Shown: positions 26,149 to 39,100, numbered from the stretch's first letter. The stretch: DNA of 64,000 nt from Anoplolepis gracilipes (GCF_047496725.1 NC_132971.1:17540001-17604000), one strand, 5' to 3'. Made by a program: numbers and translations. The notes: generated by a model not told the origin, from the letters alone.

Positions 26149-29100
26149 ACACACACACACACATACACACACGCACATACACACACACACACATACACAC
26201 ACACATACACACACACACACACACGCACACGCACACACGCGTAATATACTTAATTAATTACTATTTTATTGGTCGAAATTAATGCGGATTGTAAATAAGA
26301 TATACGGTTGCATAAGTGTAGCGAATTGTTATATCGTTTTCCAGATAAATCAGCTGTGACAGTTATCTCTTTGCATCTTGCTTTTAAAATTTACATTAAC
26401 GTAAAATATTTGCGGCTTTTAATTAAAACATGTCAACTAAAATTTAAAATAGAAATTTCCTATATACATATAAATAAAAATAAATTTAATTAAAAGCTGT
26501 TGATTAAAATGAGCGCAATAATGTTTTATTATATATATATATATATATATAATATGTTCTCATTATATATATAAAAAATATAATTATACAGTTATTTATA
26601 TATCCTTTTTAAAAATGAGGAAAAGTTTGAATACTCGGCAATAACAACCATTGGCATTCAAAATGTATATGTTTGACACATATGATAATTTATGAAAATA
26701 TATTTTGTAAAAGTGGTAAAGATGTAAAAAGTTAAAAATTGATATGCTATGATATATGTTATTATAATATTTATGTGCTGTGCGTATATAAAACATAATG
26801 TAAGGACAATTCCTGGTCACATGGCCAATTCGGTATAAAGTTCTTTAATATAGCACTCTGCAATTGAGATAGGTGATAAAACACATTTGGAATGTAACAG
26901 CAAATTTATATATTCATGTATACATTAATGACTATTAGTAAACAAGAAAAAAATATATTATAAAAATATTTTAACAGAGAAAAAAATTTTAAAAGCTTTA
27001 ACACATTTTTCTCTGTAAAAAACTTTAATGCTTATCAACTTTAAATGACTTATATACAATTTTAAAAATTATGTAAATGGTTAAATATAATAGATTAGTT
27101 TTTTTATTAATTTAAACTAGCACAGGAAATTGATAATATCGCTATGTGATTAAAATAGCGTGTGATGTAGCCGCTATCCAATATATTGAGCATAGTTTCG
27201 TGGTTAGCTCACTGGGGAATGAAAATTAGCTTGAAATTAGGATACTCTAATGGCCGTGATAATTGATATTCGATGCGTATCGAGGCCTCTCATATAACAC
27301 ACTATTGTCTCCTATATATTGTTGCCATCAATAGCTTAATACTGCTCTCAAGTCGTATATATCGTGCAAATAACTGTCGTTATTTAATAATTGTTTTTAC
27401 TTTTTGTAACTAGAGATAACCACATACAATAATTATAATTATATTTCTACAAACAAAATTCTGATATTTTTGATATTGTGTGAAATTTGTAAAATAATAT
27501 GAAATTCATAGGTTTATTTATTCTTTCTTTTTGCATCTCGTCTTGTATTTTGTTTATTTAAAAGTTAATAATATTATATAATATTATTCAAAAGTTAGCA
27601 ATGTTAATTTTTTCAATGAAATTTTGAATTATTTACGCAAAAATATACCTCACAAATATAAATACACGTACGCAATGATAATGATAATATTTCCTTTTTA
27701 ATAAATGTATCAACGTATCAATTGCTACGCAGTGAAATGTTAACAAGTGCTCCATTTTTATATTTAATAAAAACATCTAATTTTCTTCTGTTATAGATTA
27801 CGTGGGTAAGGAGAAGAGACAGACAATTGTTAACAGTTGGTACCAGCACGCATTCCACCGACAAGAGATTTGTTATTAGGCACTCGAGCACCGATTGGCA
27901 GCTCACTATACGTGCCGTAACGCTGGACGATGCTGGCATCTATGAATGTCAGGTATTTCGATGCAAATCGTTTATTTCTCCTGCAATACTTTTAACTTTC
28001 ATTTTATACTATACAATGGTATGGAAATTAAACTTTTTTAGTAGCGGTTGATTAAAATAGAGTATTTTGTTTTTAGCTATATCTAGTAAATCAATTCTCA
28101 TATATGGTTCCGTGACACTTTGTTAAAGGTTTCATTTGTCGAAAATGTCAGTTGAAATGCCAAAGCGATCGATTATAAGCCAATGCTTAAGGTCGTCCTG
28201 ATTAGCCGTATCTTTAGCCACAATTGGGTTGTCTAAAGGATAAATCAATGTCGTTTATTTGATGATGAATATAATTTCTAATAATCTAATTACAATATAA
28301 TATAGCTCATTATGATATAAAAAGTGGCTATTATTATATCTACAAACCAATTATTTATGCTCAAATAGTAGTTTTATAATTTTTAGGTTTACTTTATAAT
28401 ATTACGTATATTTTATTTATAACGTTGTGTAATTTATTAGTTCTCTATACAAGATCGTTTCTATATGATTTTAACTAATAAGAAATAAATACCTTTGCTT
28501 GTAATATTTTCTATTCCGCACAATTCTAAATAGTTTAAATATAAATTTATATTGAGAATATATATGTAATTACTGTTTTGAATATTACGTCGGGAAATAG
28601 AATTACTGAGAACATTTTATCTCTCTTTTTCTCTTGAACTTGTCTAACGTATCATGATAAGTTAAAGTTTCGCTATATTATGATCGCAGGTGACGTCGCA
28701 TCCAGTGCAGCGAAACTTCGCCCGTCTGAAAATCACTCAGGCGTACTCGATAATACTAGGTGCGCCTGATTTGCACGTGAAGCAAGGCTCGAGTCTCCGT
28801 TTGGAATGCCAACTTGTAGCGGCCACGGAAAAGCCTCTTTACGTCTTCTGGTTTCGTCAGGGCCGTATGATAAATTACGACGAGGAGCCCGGCGTCAAAG
28901 TCGGGCTCATGGCGAACGGCTCCATTTTGACGGTGAACAAAACGAAACTTACGCACAACGGCAACTACACGTGTGCGCCTAGCAATGCCAAGCAGGCGTC
29001 TGTCATGGTCCATGTGATTGAAGGTGAGAGAAGCGTCATTCTGTCGCTAATTCCTCGGTAACTCGGGACTTGACGCTATCGAAAGCAACCTCTCGGGGCG

Positions 29101-30147
29101 AGATTAACCTAAAAATATTATTTTATATCAATTTGTACCAAAGATGATGAAACATTTTCTGTTAAGTATTATAATTTTATTAAGGAGAGAATATATAGGG
29201 TGTTAAAAATACTATTCAGTATTTGTATAGTAGATAGTGCACATAATACTGAGTGAAAAAGTCTTGCTAAATATAAGTCAAACAAAAATTCAATCCTTTC
29301 AGAGATATAAGCAATTTTGTACTATTACTTTCATGCTTAATTTATTGGCTTCTATGTGTTTCGATGTTTACAAATCGCTTTCTAAATATCCTCATATATG
29401 TATAATTCCATACATACTTTAAAAAGATTTCTAGTTATAATGTGATTATAATACAGCTGTACAATTGCTAATTGTGAAGACATTCAGAACACGATTTGTC
29501 AACATCGAAATACGTAGAAGTCAATACGACAATCATAAAAGTAATATGCAAAATGGTTTATATCTTTGAAACGATAGAATTATCGATCTTCGTTTACTAA
29601 CAATAAGACTTTCTTGCTCAGCATTGTGTGTACTTTTTATCATATAAATATTAAATAAATTTTTTAAACATCCGGTATATAAGAAAAATATCACATGTAT
29701 TCTTTAATTTGTTTAGAGGAATAAGTATTCATTTAGTTTAATTTAAAAAAATATATAAATATATTTCAATAAAAAAAACATATATCTTCTATTAATATAC
29801 GAATTTTCTCTATAAATAGTGTATTACAGTAGTGTTAGAGTAGTTTCTAATATAAATTAGGACTGGAACGCTAACAAATTAACTAAAGTTATGTTTCTAA
29901 ACAAGTGCAGATCTGTACATATAGACGTATTATTTTGCATTCTCAAAGCAAGATATAATGATTATTTGCTGACTATAAACAGACAGCTGCTGTTCAGAAA
30001 ATCTTACTTCAACATAAATGAGAACGTTTGTTATTAGCATTTACATACGAGATATATATAAATATATATGTGTATGTATAGAACATTAGCTGTGGGTCTG
30101 TTATTTATAATTAGGAAATAATAATTATATCTTGCTTCAAGAACGTA

Positions 30148-30197
<50 letters not shown>

Positions 30198-32329
30198 GTA
30201 TATAGAAAGAAAATATCATAAATGCAATTACTTCAAATATATCCCAAAAATATATATAGAATCCGTAATGTTGTGTCGAAATGTATAAAAACAAATAAAA
30301 TTTTAAACAAAAGAGCCTTTTATATAGGATTCTTCATTAAATCATCCGCTTTTATTTCGTCGATGAAAAATTTTTAAACTTTATATAGATAAATTGTGAA
30401 TTTTTTCATATTCAATGCGATTATAAATATTGAACAGTTGAAGAAACAATATATTGATATACACGCTCATGCTGAAAAAACGACATTTTCTCTATATTTA
30501 TTACAGAAAAAATTATATATTTAAAGAACGGTGAGTGATCTAATCTGAAAATAAACCAGGTCGCGAATGCGTCAATTATAGACAGAATCTGCGATCTTTA
30601 GAAATATAACGCGATAGTAATTGACTCGCTTCAGTTATACCAAAGATCGGAACCGATCGACGGCAGGAACTTTCGTAACTTGAATATTCATTAGAGTAAG
30701 AGTCGAACAATTAAACGGTTGTAGGAAGCTCATTACGATCGGATTTAGTGGCTCTCGTAGACGCATTCATCCCCGACCCCGCGTAGCTTGCTTGCGATAA
30801 CGGCGAAGGGCTGTTCAAAATTGTACGACCGCTTCACTAACGACGGAACTTTTACCCTCCGAGTTCGCCGCTAGGACAAAGTTCGATGTAATTTTTCGAA
30901 AGTACGATAGAAGTTCTCTCGCGCCGGCCTTACCTATACTTTAACGTGCTTAGTAACTACATAATAACGCGATAGTCTGCCAGACATTATCAAACTTATC
31001 TATTATTTTCTCTTTACAAGGCGATACACGATAATTTTATTTTAATTTTTTTTACACGTTCTACGACGCCTTCGACATCGCCGGTCGTGGAAAGTTTTCC
31101 GAGGCATTAATGTGTATACACATTGTATCAAGTCTAAAGAGTTTTACTTATTTTGTTCTCATAGAAAATAAAGAGAATATATGAAGTTAAATAAAGAAAT
31201 TCAATAAATAAAATTTTTGAAAAACTTTTTTTTACATATATTCAAAGCTACTGCTATATAATAATTGTGGATTAAATATCTAATGTTGAAAACTTGCATT
31301 ACATATAATACATATAAAAGCTAACACACATATAAAAAAGAATTTATATTTTGTCATGAAACAATATAACAATTTATAATTCCAATTTAAAATTTCTTAT
31401 TTTTATAAATAACAAGATAAAATAAATGAAAAGGTTTTAAATTAAGCCATAAGATTTCTAATTTAAAGATATTTAAATGAAAGATAGATAATTTTAGACT
31501 TTATAAAAAAATATTACTGACATTTTTTTTATTAAGATTTTTGTGACAATTTATTAAAAGTCCCGACATAAAGAATTATAAAACATAAACTTAGATTATT
31601 TAACTAGAATTATTAAATTTGTTTAGAATTAGATTTTAATATTAAAATTTTAGATTTTAATATTAATATTTAAGATTAATATTAATATTAATATTTAATA
31701 TTAAAGATTAGAGTTTAATATTAGTAGTATAATTTGTTTTGAAGGATTTCAATCCAGTATAAAAAGAGACAAACGTCTTGAAAAATTCGCAAAGTTCGAC
31801 AGATATTCATCCAATGTTTGCCGTGTCTTCATTGACATGACAGCTAGAAGAGCTCTACGAACGTGACCAGATTGTCAAGAAGTATTTTCTACAGAAAAAG
31901 TGCAAAGCAATCCGCGTTTCATCTTATATCTCAACTAAAAACGTCGGATGGTTTGAAATAATTTAAAACATTGTTTTTACTCTGTCAAGAAAAGGTTTTA
32001 TTATTTTATTTAAAACGCTTTCTTATTTTCCTCGTTGTAAATTGTATTCTTTCTCTGATCTAAATATACATAAATAAATAAATATATACGAAAATAGTTA
32101 ACCTAAAATTAAGCAGTCTAAACGCCTGTTTATTATTCACTTTGCTCCTCCATTATCGTATGAAACTCAGCTTTCTAATCTCGTTGCAGAAGAGGAGAAG
32201 CCAGCGGCGATGCACGGGGGTGACAGAAGGAACCTCAGCCCAGCAATTTTGGCGAGCAACTTTCTGGTGTCCCTCCTAGCGGCCGTCAGCTGGAGGATAC
32301 CGAGTTTCACGAACCTTTACCCGACGTGA
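10961..32329 (+). CDS. dpr19: Dpr-family two-Ig-domain cell-surface protein (dpr19-like), five coding exons
   Basis: Whole gene; the coding exons are 10961-11018, 15591-15763, 27797-27952, 28690-29023 and 32190-32329, joining in frame (intron phases 1,0,0,1) to 286 residues. Seen: a hydrophobic signal peptide at residues 1-20; Ig1 with Cys68, Trp80 (ITWVRRRDRQLLTVG) and Cys128 (GIYECQ); Ig2 with Cys169 (LRLECQL), Trp183 (VFWF) and Cys224 (GNYTCAPS); the Dpr hallmark PAAM after Ig2; a hydrophobic tail at about 258-274. N-glycosylation sequons lie at N28, N205, N212 and N221. Known of the family: Dpr proteins are neuronal surface molecules that bind DIP partners through Ig1 in synaptic specificity. 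LLTVG-S-THS-DKRF in Ig1, and MINYD and GNYTCAPSNA in Ig2, match my recollection of Drosophila Dpr19 better than other Dprs; that assignment rests on memory, not a search. The tail probably directs GPI anchoring. Start: the first ATG in the exon, directly followed by the signal peptide. Confidence 0.88.
11019..15590 (+). other. dpr19-like intron 1
   Basis: A 4.6-kb phase-1 intron. It holds the 11590-11895 foldback, a (TA)n run at about 14350-14401, a CT/TA run at 15011-15048, and CpG-rich patches at about 12250-12540 and 14560-14880. Overlapping ORFs on both strands in those patches (such as 12134-12472 and 14411-14737) show no recognisable domain. No nested gene is supported. Confidence 0.7.
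11590..11895. mobile_element. Foldback element with 90-bp inverted repeats and an internal hairpin-GAAACGTT motif
   Basis: The left arm 11590-11679 (TTATCAATTTTAATGGCTAG onward) pairs with 11806-11895; the outer 72 bp or so appear identical. On the minus strand the interior reads TTGAGGAAGGTC, a short loop, then AGACTGAAACGTT (11713-11680). The same kind of motif occurs in the 61610-62071 element. ACATTAATCTA occurs at both 11540-11550 and 11896-11906, so the insertion unit may begin at 11551. No ORF. Confidence 0.82.
15591..15763 (+). CDS. dpr19: dpr19-like exon 2: linker and first half of Ig1
   Basis: The acceptor is TTCTCAG at 15584-15590 and the donor ACT|GTAAGT at 15764. The exon gives residues 20-77: a polar linker rich in Gln, Asn and Ser with sequon N28-S-S, then the start of Ig1 with VLAQSGSTAVLPCKITDPG, where Cys68 is the first half of the Ig1 disulfide. 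It ends in phase 0, just before the ITW strand on exon 3. Confidence 0.85.
17226..17343. repeat. Two long poly(dA) tracts about 70 bp apart
   Basis: Two runs of about 25 A (17226-17250 and 17318-17343) flank an ordinary sequence of about 67 bp. They may be simple expansions or tails of degraded retroposed sequence; no SINE body is recognised. Confidence 0.8.
24999..25026. repeat. (CA)n microsatellite
   Basis: About 14 CA units in dpr19-like intron 2. Apparent ORFs across it are repeat artefacts. Confidence 0.95.
25451..25633. mobile_element. Foldback element with about 70-bp arms
   Basis: The left arm 25451-25527 (containing CTACAATTAATAAAACAGAT) pairs with 25563-25633 (containing TGTTAATTGTAGAAGAG) with several mismatches and small indels. 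The centre of about 35 bp is TA-rich. No coding capacity. It is more diverged than the 8325 or 41770 elements, so probably older. Confidence 0.72.
26084..26240. repeat. Compound (TA)n-(CA)n microsatellite
   Basis: About 60 bp of TA runs into about 95 bp of CA with scattered T and G interruptions. It is the longest simple repeat in the window. ORFs rich in Tyr-Ile or Cys-Val on both strands are artefacts of it. Confidence 0.95.
27797..27952 (+). CDS. dpr19: dpr19-like exon 3: second half of Ig1
   Basis: The acceptor is GTTATAG at 27790-27796 and the donor CAG|GTATTT at 27953; both phases are 0. It encodes residues 78-129, beginning ITWVRRRDRQLLTVG and ending DDAGIYECQ. This W...RD...LTVG...RF...W.L.I...DAG.YECQ pattern is the strongest Dpr signature in the window. 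Cys128 closes the Ig1 disulfide begun on exon 2, 12 kb away. Confidence 0.93.
27953..28689 (+). other. dpr19-like intron 3
   Basis: A 737-bp phase-0 AT-rich intron between the end of Ig1 and Ig2. No internal feature was recognised. Confidence 0.85.
28690..29023 (+). CDS. dpr19: dpr19-like exon 4: Ig1-Ig2 junction and all of Ig2
   Basis: The acceptor is TGATCGCAG at 28681-28689 and the donor GAAG|GTGAGA at 29024 (phase 1). It encodes residues 130-240: the last Ig1 strand, the hinge, and Ig2 with Cys169, Trp183 and Cys224, sequons N205-G-S, N212-K-T and N221-Y-T, and the end VMVHVIE. Third positions are more GC-rich than the surrounding introns, as expected for a real exon. Confidence 0.93.
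29024..32189 (+). other. dpr19-like intron 4
   Basis: A 3.2-kb phase-1 intron. It has (TA)n at about 30153-30194, a CpG-rich island at about 30560-30960 without a convincing ORF, and an ATTAAT-rich imperfect repeat at about 31625-31725. No nested gene seen. Confidence 0.75.
32190..32329 (+). CDS. dpr19: dpr19-like exon 5: C-terminal tail with probable GPI signal
   Basis: The acceptor is TCGTTGCAG at 32181-32189. With the phase-1 G from exon 4 it reads EEEKPAAMHGGDRRNLS, then a hydrophobic stretch (AILASNFLVSLLAAVSW), a short polar end and TGA at 32327-32329. PAAM just after Ig2 is conserved in Dprs. A small-residue run (HGGD) followed by a hydrophobic segment close to the C-terminus fits a GPI-attachment signal; a single transmembrane anchor is the alternative. 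Confidence 0.85.
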
Positions 32330-32942
32330 ATTACCGCCGTCCCTTCGGCGGCGGCAGTTTACTGTCCCTCTGCGACGAGGGTTCCTCCGTCGAGAAAACG
32401 AGTTCTCGGGTCGTCGTTCTGCTGCTCGGCGCGCGGCGCAAACCCAAGAAGAAACTCCGTTCATAGGGAATGTGTGCAATGTGGTGCCCACAAACTCGGC
32501 GATACCTTACTCGGTTTACCTTGTAAAACGTGTGTTTTTCTTGCGTATATTAAATAAACGCAGTTCGGATGGCAGTAGTCGGGATATGCGCGCTCGACGT
32601 GTCTCGTGTCTCTGACAGTGTCCTGTGAGCTCAAAGGTTGTCAGCGAGTCTGTTGGTTTGTTTAGTGCACACATCTGTGAGAAACCCTCTCTTCAACTCC
32701 CCCTTCATTCCTTTATCTATTTCTATCTTGGCCCGTTCTCGCGCGAGTGCCGCGTAAATGTGCTTGGCCGGACGATTGTACTCCGTTTTGGAATTGAGCT
32801 AGCAATTTACTGTAGGATATGTTTTATTCTAATACACACATATACACACATACATGCATACACTTTCTCGTGTAATCTACGTCTCTCATTGCGTGCGAGG
32901 TTACAATTTAAGCTCCTGTCCACGCGACATTCCCATAATAAA
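32330..32942 (+). other. Probable 3' UTR of the dpr19-like gene, with candidate poly(A) signals
   Basis: The sequence after the stop is CpG-rich to about 32510 and then AT-rich. Candidate AATAAA hexamers lie at 32553-32558 and 32937-32942; which is used cannot be told from sequence. The open reading frames here are by-products of the GC-rich composition. Confidence 0.5.
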
Positions 32943-35900
32943 GATGAGAAATAAGATTTCAATATGTAAATATAAACGCAATTTTTTCTGTTATATTTCT
33001 TTGATAATAAATCGTATAAAACAATTAAAGTTTTTTGAAAAAGAAAAAAACTTTCAACATTTTAAGAAATGAATAATTTTGACAAATTGTATGAAAATAT
33101 AACACATAAAATAATATAAAAACTTTTGTAATTAAATCGCATACATTCATATTTTTATCTTAAATATAATAATATTCTCTTTTTTTTATCATGTTTAAGC
33201 TAGATTACAACTGTGTTTGGACAACGTGAATCGCAATGAGACAAGAAGATTATCGAACTATGGTACTAAGGTACGTTGTAAGGTACACATTTGGTGAAAA
33301 ATTCGCGTAAGCGGAAGGGGAGTCTCGGTTTGCTTGGACAAGAAAACTCGGTTTCTCGCAGGAAATACGTTTCCCGATGAGAACCCTTCCGTTCGATATG
33401 CAGCTCGTCGATATCTTTCAGTGTGCGTGAGTCGGCGAGTCATGCATATTTCTTCGTATGTGCATTCTACATATACATATATACACTTATGTATTTGTTA
33501 CGTACACAGAAATGTATACAGTGGGAGCTCGATTTATCGTTTTTCCAATTAATCGTTCTACTATTCATATTTTCAAATCCCAAAGTGATTTGTATCGCTT
33601 ATCGTTTGCCGCGTATATTCATTAATCGCACTGATTGTTTTTAGTTTGTAGTCCAAACATCCCCTCCGAAAACGTTCGATCGAGTTTTTACCGTATACTA
33701 TACGTTATTATGTAATGTAGAAGTTGTTGCGGAAATCGTGTTTTTCTCGTGATCAAAACATAATAATGATGAATTATGCTTTACGAATAAATCGTCTGCT
33801 ATCAAGATTTTTTTTATTTCATAATTCAATATAAATATAAAAAAATTTATTTGAAATTTATACCTAAATAGATGATTAAGCTGAAATTGGAATAAAATAA
33901 AACCTAATTAGTACATATAATAATATAGGTTAAGAAAAATATATTTCCAATAAAATTGATTCCGTATTTTAATTTTGTTATCTTCAACGGTAGCAGAAGA
34001 TTTAAATTTAGAATATGCGCTGTTTCGAAATCACGATGATAAAACACAAGCGGATTTCTTGCGACAACTTGATTACGCGAGCCTGAAGTGGATGAGCGAC
34101 GTTCTTTCCGCGCTGTAGAAAGCCTTACCTCAATTTCCGTCGACTCTCACAGTGTCATTGTGTGAAGGGGTTCTTCCTCCGTGCTTCGTACCTCTCGAAT
34201 GGGTATACATCGAAGCATCCTCGCAGAGCACATATATTCTTTAAATAAATGATGAACGCAAAGAATGTGTTCGATATGAGGAGAGGACTGATGAACACTG
34301 TCGCGAGCGTGTTGCTCTCCTTTTCTAACTGTTCATTCGGTCATTATTCTTTCGCTCGGTGTATACCTACTTTCGTACGACTTCAAAATTAAAGAATGAT
34401 CCGACCTCGGATGGTGCATCACGATCAAATCTTTCGAGAAACACACATAAAGTACACTCTTTCCTCAATTTTAACGAAATCGGAATTTATTCGATATTCC
34501 AACGATTTCACTTTCGACGCAAATGTATGTACATGCGGTTCCATTGATCGAGGCATGATTAGTAAAGCATCGTCTCTAACCGTTCTTTATTTCGTTAGAA
34601 CAGTGAACGTAATGTAAATAAGTTGAAAAGTTCTCTAAAAGATGTCTAAATGGAATGCTTAAAAAAAAATCTTCCGGACATCTCTTTTAGATACTTGTCG
34701 TGTCTAGATATCGGACATCAATTTGTGGATTGTAAAGTAATAAAGATGAAAAAACAGAGATGGCGAGAAAAGGAATATAAAAGTTTTCGAAAGGATTCTC
34801 GCGTTTTTACGACGGTTCACGATATTCGCGAATGCCGCTGATTTCGTGGCCTTCGTGCAATGGAGAGAAAACACGTGAGCGTCACGGTCTTTAACCATAC
34901 ATCGAGTTTTATGCGCGGCACGCACGACACGTGGCGATGCGGCCGCGGACACGCGCTCATCAACGTTATTTATCTGGATACGTGGAATCAATGTAAATAC
35001 TAAACATTCTAATTACGCATTCAATAAAACATTAATCGTGACTATACACGAATATAATGACTTAGTTCCTATCTCTCAATAAGTATATATCTTTAATTAA
35101 TTATTTTTCAATAATTTCTTTTATTTCATTATTATTAGTACAAATTTTTAATAATGCTTAAAACATAAAATTAATAAAGTACATTTCTGTGTAATTAATA
35201 ATAAATTATAAATATAAAAATTTTATACAAGCTTTGAAAATATAAGTTTTATATTTTTTATAAAGTGTAACGTAATGAGAACAATTTTTTTATATTAATT
35301 TTTCAAAACTTTAATAATTTCTTTCATTGAAATCTCACATATGTACGGCATCGAGAAGCACATAACAATATTTAAAGAATAATTATATTTTTAAAAGTGC
35401 TATAATAATTCCTTTTCTTTTAAGAAATATTATATTTGCAATAAGATGATTCTATATTTATGTGCATGTAAAATCACAAAAAAACAAACATATATGTAAA
35501 TATATTTAAATATACAAATCTATCAATTCAAAATTATTTTGTACATTTTATATATATTTTATAATTTATTAAATTTTTATTTTTGGAAAAAATCAATAAA
35601 AAAAAATTATTTTTACGGAGCAGAAAAATTTATCCCGTAATTCATGCTAGCACCCATTGATTTTTCGACGATGTCAAAAGCTTTACGACGCAGGTAAGAA
35701 AAAAAATCATAGTTTCACTGCATTTATACGTTTTTACAGATCACTTAGCATTTTTCTCTATAAAAGATGAAAGCAAGGACGAATGGGGACAATATTTCTA
35801 ACGATGTGATTCACTGGCAACATATACGTATCGTGATATATTTTACATGAACACGTATGTTCGCGTGTTTGCTGTCTTTAGTCATTTGAACGGCATTTAA

Positions 35901-36087
35901 ATGAAATGCGTATTTTTATTTTATTTGTTAATTTGAGAACCTTTTATTTTATTATACATTTACGTATATAATATTATAATAATTTGTTGATTAAATTGTT
36001 AATAATAATTATTGTTATAACTATTACTTACTATTTTTAATAATAGTAAAAGTAATTTGCATGCTTTCAAGATTTAAAAAAGTAAAA

Positions 36088-36140
<53 letters not shown>

Positions 36141-39100
36141 CACTGTTTATATAACATCTAATATTTCTTAGAAATAATAATAATTATATATAAGATATTT
36201 AAAAGAAATTATATGTTCTAAATATCTTTTTTATTTCTATACATGTTTCACATTTGTTTTGCAAAATAGAGCACATTCTTTAAAAAGATTTTCTTCATAT
36301 CACAAAACATCCTAATCTTCCTTTGTTATAAAAGTGAGTTTTTTTTTAACATTGAACAACTGTACACAGTCAATACAAAGTCTCTAACAATTGTCAACTT
36401 GCATTTAGTAATCATGTTCGATATTAAAATATAAACAAACAATAAAGAATTCAATGTAAAACGAAACGATTAAGTCTATTGTTGAAATGATAAACCATAT
36501 CTTTCAGAAACATCTAAAAAAAATTCGATATAACAGACATAAATGCTATATTCTGATCTCCAGTTCAATTTATATCCGTCGTAAAAAAAATCCATTTAAT
36601 CGCACATTGAGCTCGGTTGGACAAAAATATCAAGAGAAGGTTAAGGTCAAAGCCAAATAGGATTTGATACACACATCTTTAATAAAAGAAAGTAGAAAAT
36701 ATGAAGACAAGATAAAATCGATAAAGCATCGTATTGGTTAAATACGGAATCGTATACGACAAGTCAACGTTCCATTAATATAATAAGAAGTCAATTAGAT
36801 GACGACGACAGATAATGGAATCCCATCACCAAGGAGGAATTACGAAAATACTTGAAAAGCCCTTCTCTGAATTATATTAGTGTCAGTTAGAACGACCCGT
36901 GGATGGTCTCGGCTGACAATTAACTAACATAATAAAAACTTAATTTAAAGGAACGCTAATCAGCTCGGGATATAATATGTTAGTGGTTAAATAAGTTTTT
37001 ATGAAAGTCAATATGAGATAAGATTGCTTTTTTTATCTTCCCATAACTTTTTCTAATCTTACTAACAATAAATGTGCATCTTTTTGAATCTTCAAACATT
37101 ACTACAGATTATACTTTTGTGTTTACTTAGGTTTTACTGTGAGATTATTAATAAATTTAAAAGAAGGATAAAATGTGAAAAACTAAATTATTAGATTTAG
37201 TTGAGAATTATATAATTTAAATTGTATTACAAGCCATTTTATCTTCAGATATGAAAATGCTAAAAGCTTGTAATGTAAGACTATTTATAATATATATAAG
37301 AATATTTAGAGAAATAAATTATCGCACACACATGCAGCTGATGCATATACTGGATGTTAATACATATGGAAAGTAATATTCGTAATATGTTGTGACGTCT
37401 CTGGTGCCTATATTTTATTCGTTATTTTGGTTTTACGTTTCCAATTCATTCTTCTTTTATTTTCTACTTTTGCCGAGTAAAAGTTGCGTGATAAAAGTTC
37501 CGACACTCTTTCACAGCAGTCGCTAAATTGAAACACCGTCGAAATAAAACGTCCTTACTTCTGCCACGATCCTCGGCTGCTGGTACCTCTCTGTATGTTC
37601 GCATACTTGCACTCCGATTTGTAATAAAGATTCCAACTCTTTTGCCATTTTGTGGCTGCGTTGCGTACATACGTATATTCACGTATTTTGCGAGAGTACC
37701 AATGAAAAGAGCGCTTCTATATTCTGAAGAAAAGAGAAAGACTACGGAAAAAAAAAACAGAGAAAGAAAAAAAGCGTGAACTTATTATACAGAGAAAATT
37801 ATTCGGTGCTTCTGTTGCAAATATACGTCTGATTACCTAGTACGTTGTAACAAATTATTCTTCAAAGTAAAATTTTAAATGCAAATTCAACAATTTTCTC
37901 GAATTATTATCATGTTTTGTCATAATTAAAAATTGTAGCAATAGATATGCAAAACAAAAAAATATCAAAGTATGTATATGCAATTAGAATATGTATCATG
38001 AATTTGTATAAAGTTACTCGTAGTGACTCGTAATTTCTTTTGTATTACAGTCGTGTATTTAAAAGTTGTACGTTTAGCAATATCCTATACTCTTTTTATT
38101 TTTTAGATACAAATACAATGTGCACATATAAATAAATAAAAATAAATTGGTTGTTATAATAATATATTATTATAATATGTTAATAATAATAAATTTTATA
38201 AATAAATGGTCCTATAAATTTATAAATTCTTTTATATTATTATAATCATTGGCATTTAAATTTAATCATTTATTCACACATATTCAAGGATGAACAGAAG
38301 CTCTGGATAACTCTATGTATGCCGATCTTTTCAAAAAATTGGAAATAGTATACTTTATTGGCAGAGTATATTGCAGGATCAATATATCATAAGTATGTTC
38401 ATTCGCATTCTTTCTCTTCCTTTCTTGACCAAGCAAAGAAGTAAGGATCCTTCGTGTTGAAAGGACAAGGTAAGAAAGAGTAGAAAGAAGATGTAAGAGG
38501 GATTGCCAGGCAGTATAATATAAAGCCGGAAGGATATGACGATATCAGACGGTAAACATAACGAAATAGGATGATCGATCGTAGTAATATATCTCGATGG
38601 ATAGCATGTTCTCATCCATACTCCAATCATTATTTTCTAACATAACCGAACACAATGCAACATCTTCACCTCCATTTGAACTCTAATCCTACTAGCTTTT
38701 CTTATATTCGTTCTCATAATTTATCACCAGAACATATGCATTTTCATGCTACGTATAAAATAAACATCAATTCTGGCATAAAAAATAAATGAGACTATTC
38801 TTCTCGATCGATAGTATTAAATAAAAATTGGTAAAAGTAGCTTTTATTCTTGGTTAAAGAGAACTTAACGATCAAAATAATTCAGATGTAATTAACATTA
38901 AAAAATTGAATAAAACGAACTCTTTGAGCATCTATAATATTGGAATATAATAGCATGCGGCCAAGTATTCTTTTCAACAAATGTTCCTCGTGCCTCCCGT
39001 TGGATCTTATTTGACTGTAGAGTAAAATTACTGTGCACATAACTTTTGTATCTAACGACCTATATTCCATTCTTCGAATAAGCACGATGTTTGCGGTTTC

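Larger units (their letters stand above)
15764..27796 (+). other. dpr19-like intron 2 (12 kb, splits Ig1)
   Basis: A phase-0 intron of 12,033 bp. Contents: two 24-26-bp A-tracts at about 17226-17250 and 17319-17343; CpG-rich patches at about 17530-17760, 18060-18480, 18900-19280, 19960-20170, 21020-21180 and 23760-24240; (CA)n at 24999-25026; the 25451-25633 foldback; a long (TA)n-(CA)n at 26084-26240; (TA)n at 26529-26550. A 142-codon ORF at 16155-16583 has hydrophobic stretches but no recognised family. Nothing else suggests a nested gene. Confidence 0.7.

Noticed and set aside
26034..26282. ORFs of repeated Tyr-Ile and Thr-His or Cys-Val on both strands
   Set aside because: Pure translation of the (TA)n-(CA)n microsatellite.
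28756..29013. 85-codon minus-strand ORF
   Set aside because: Shadow of dpr19-like exon 4, which has clear Ig signatures and splice sites on the plus strand.
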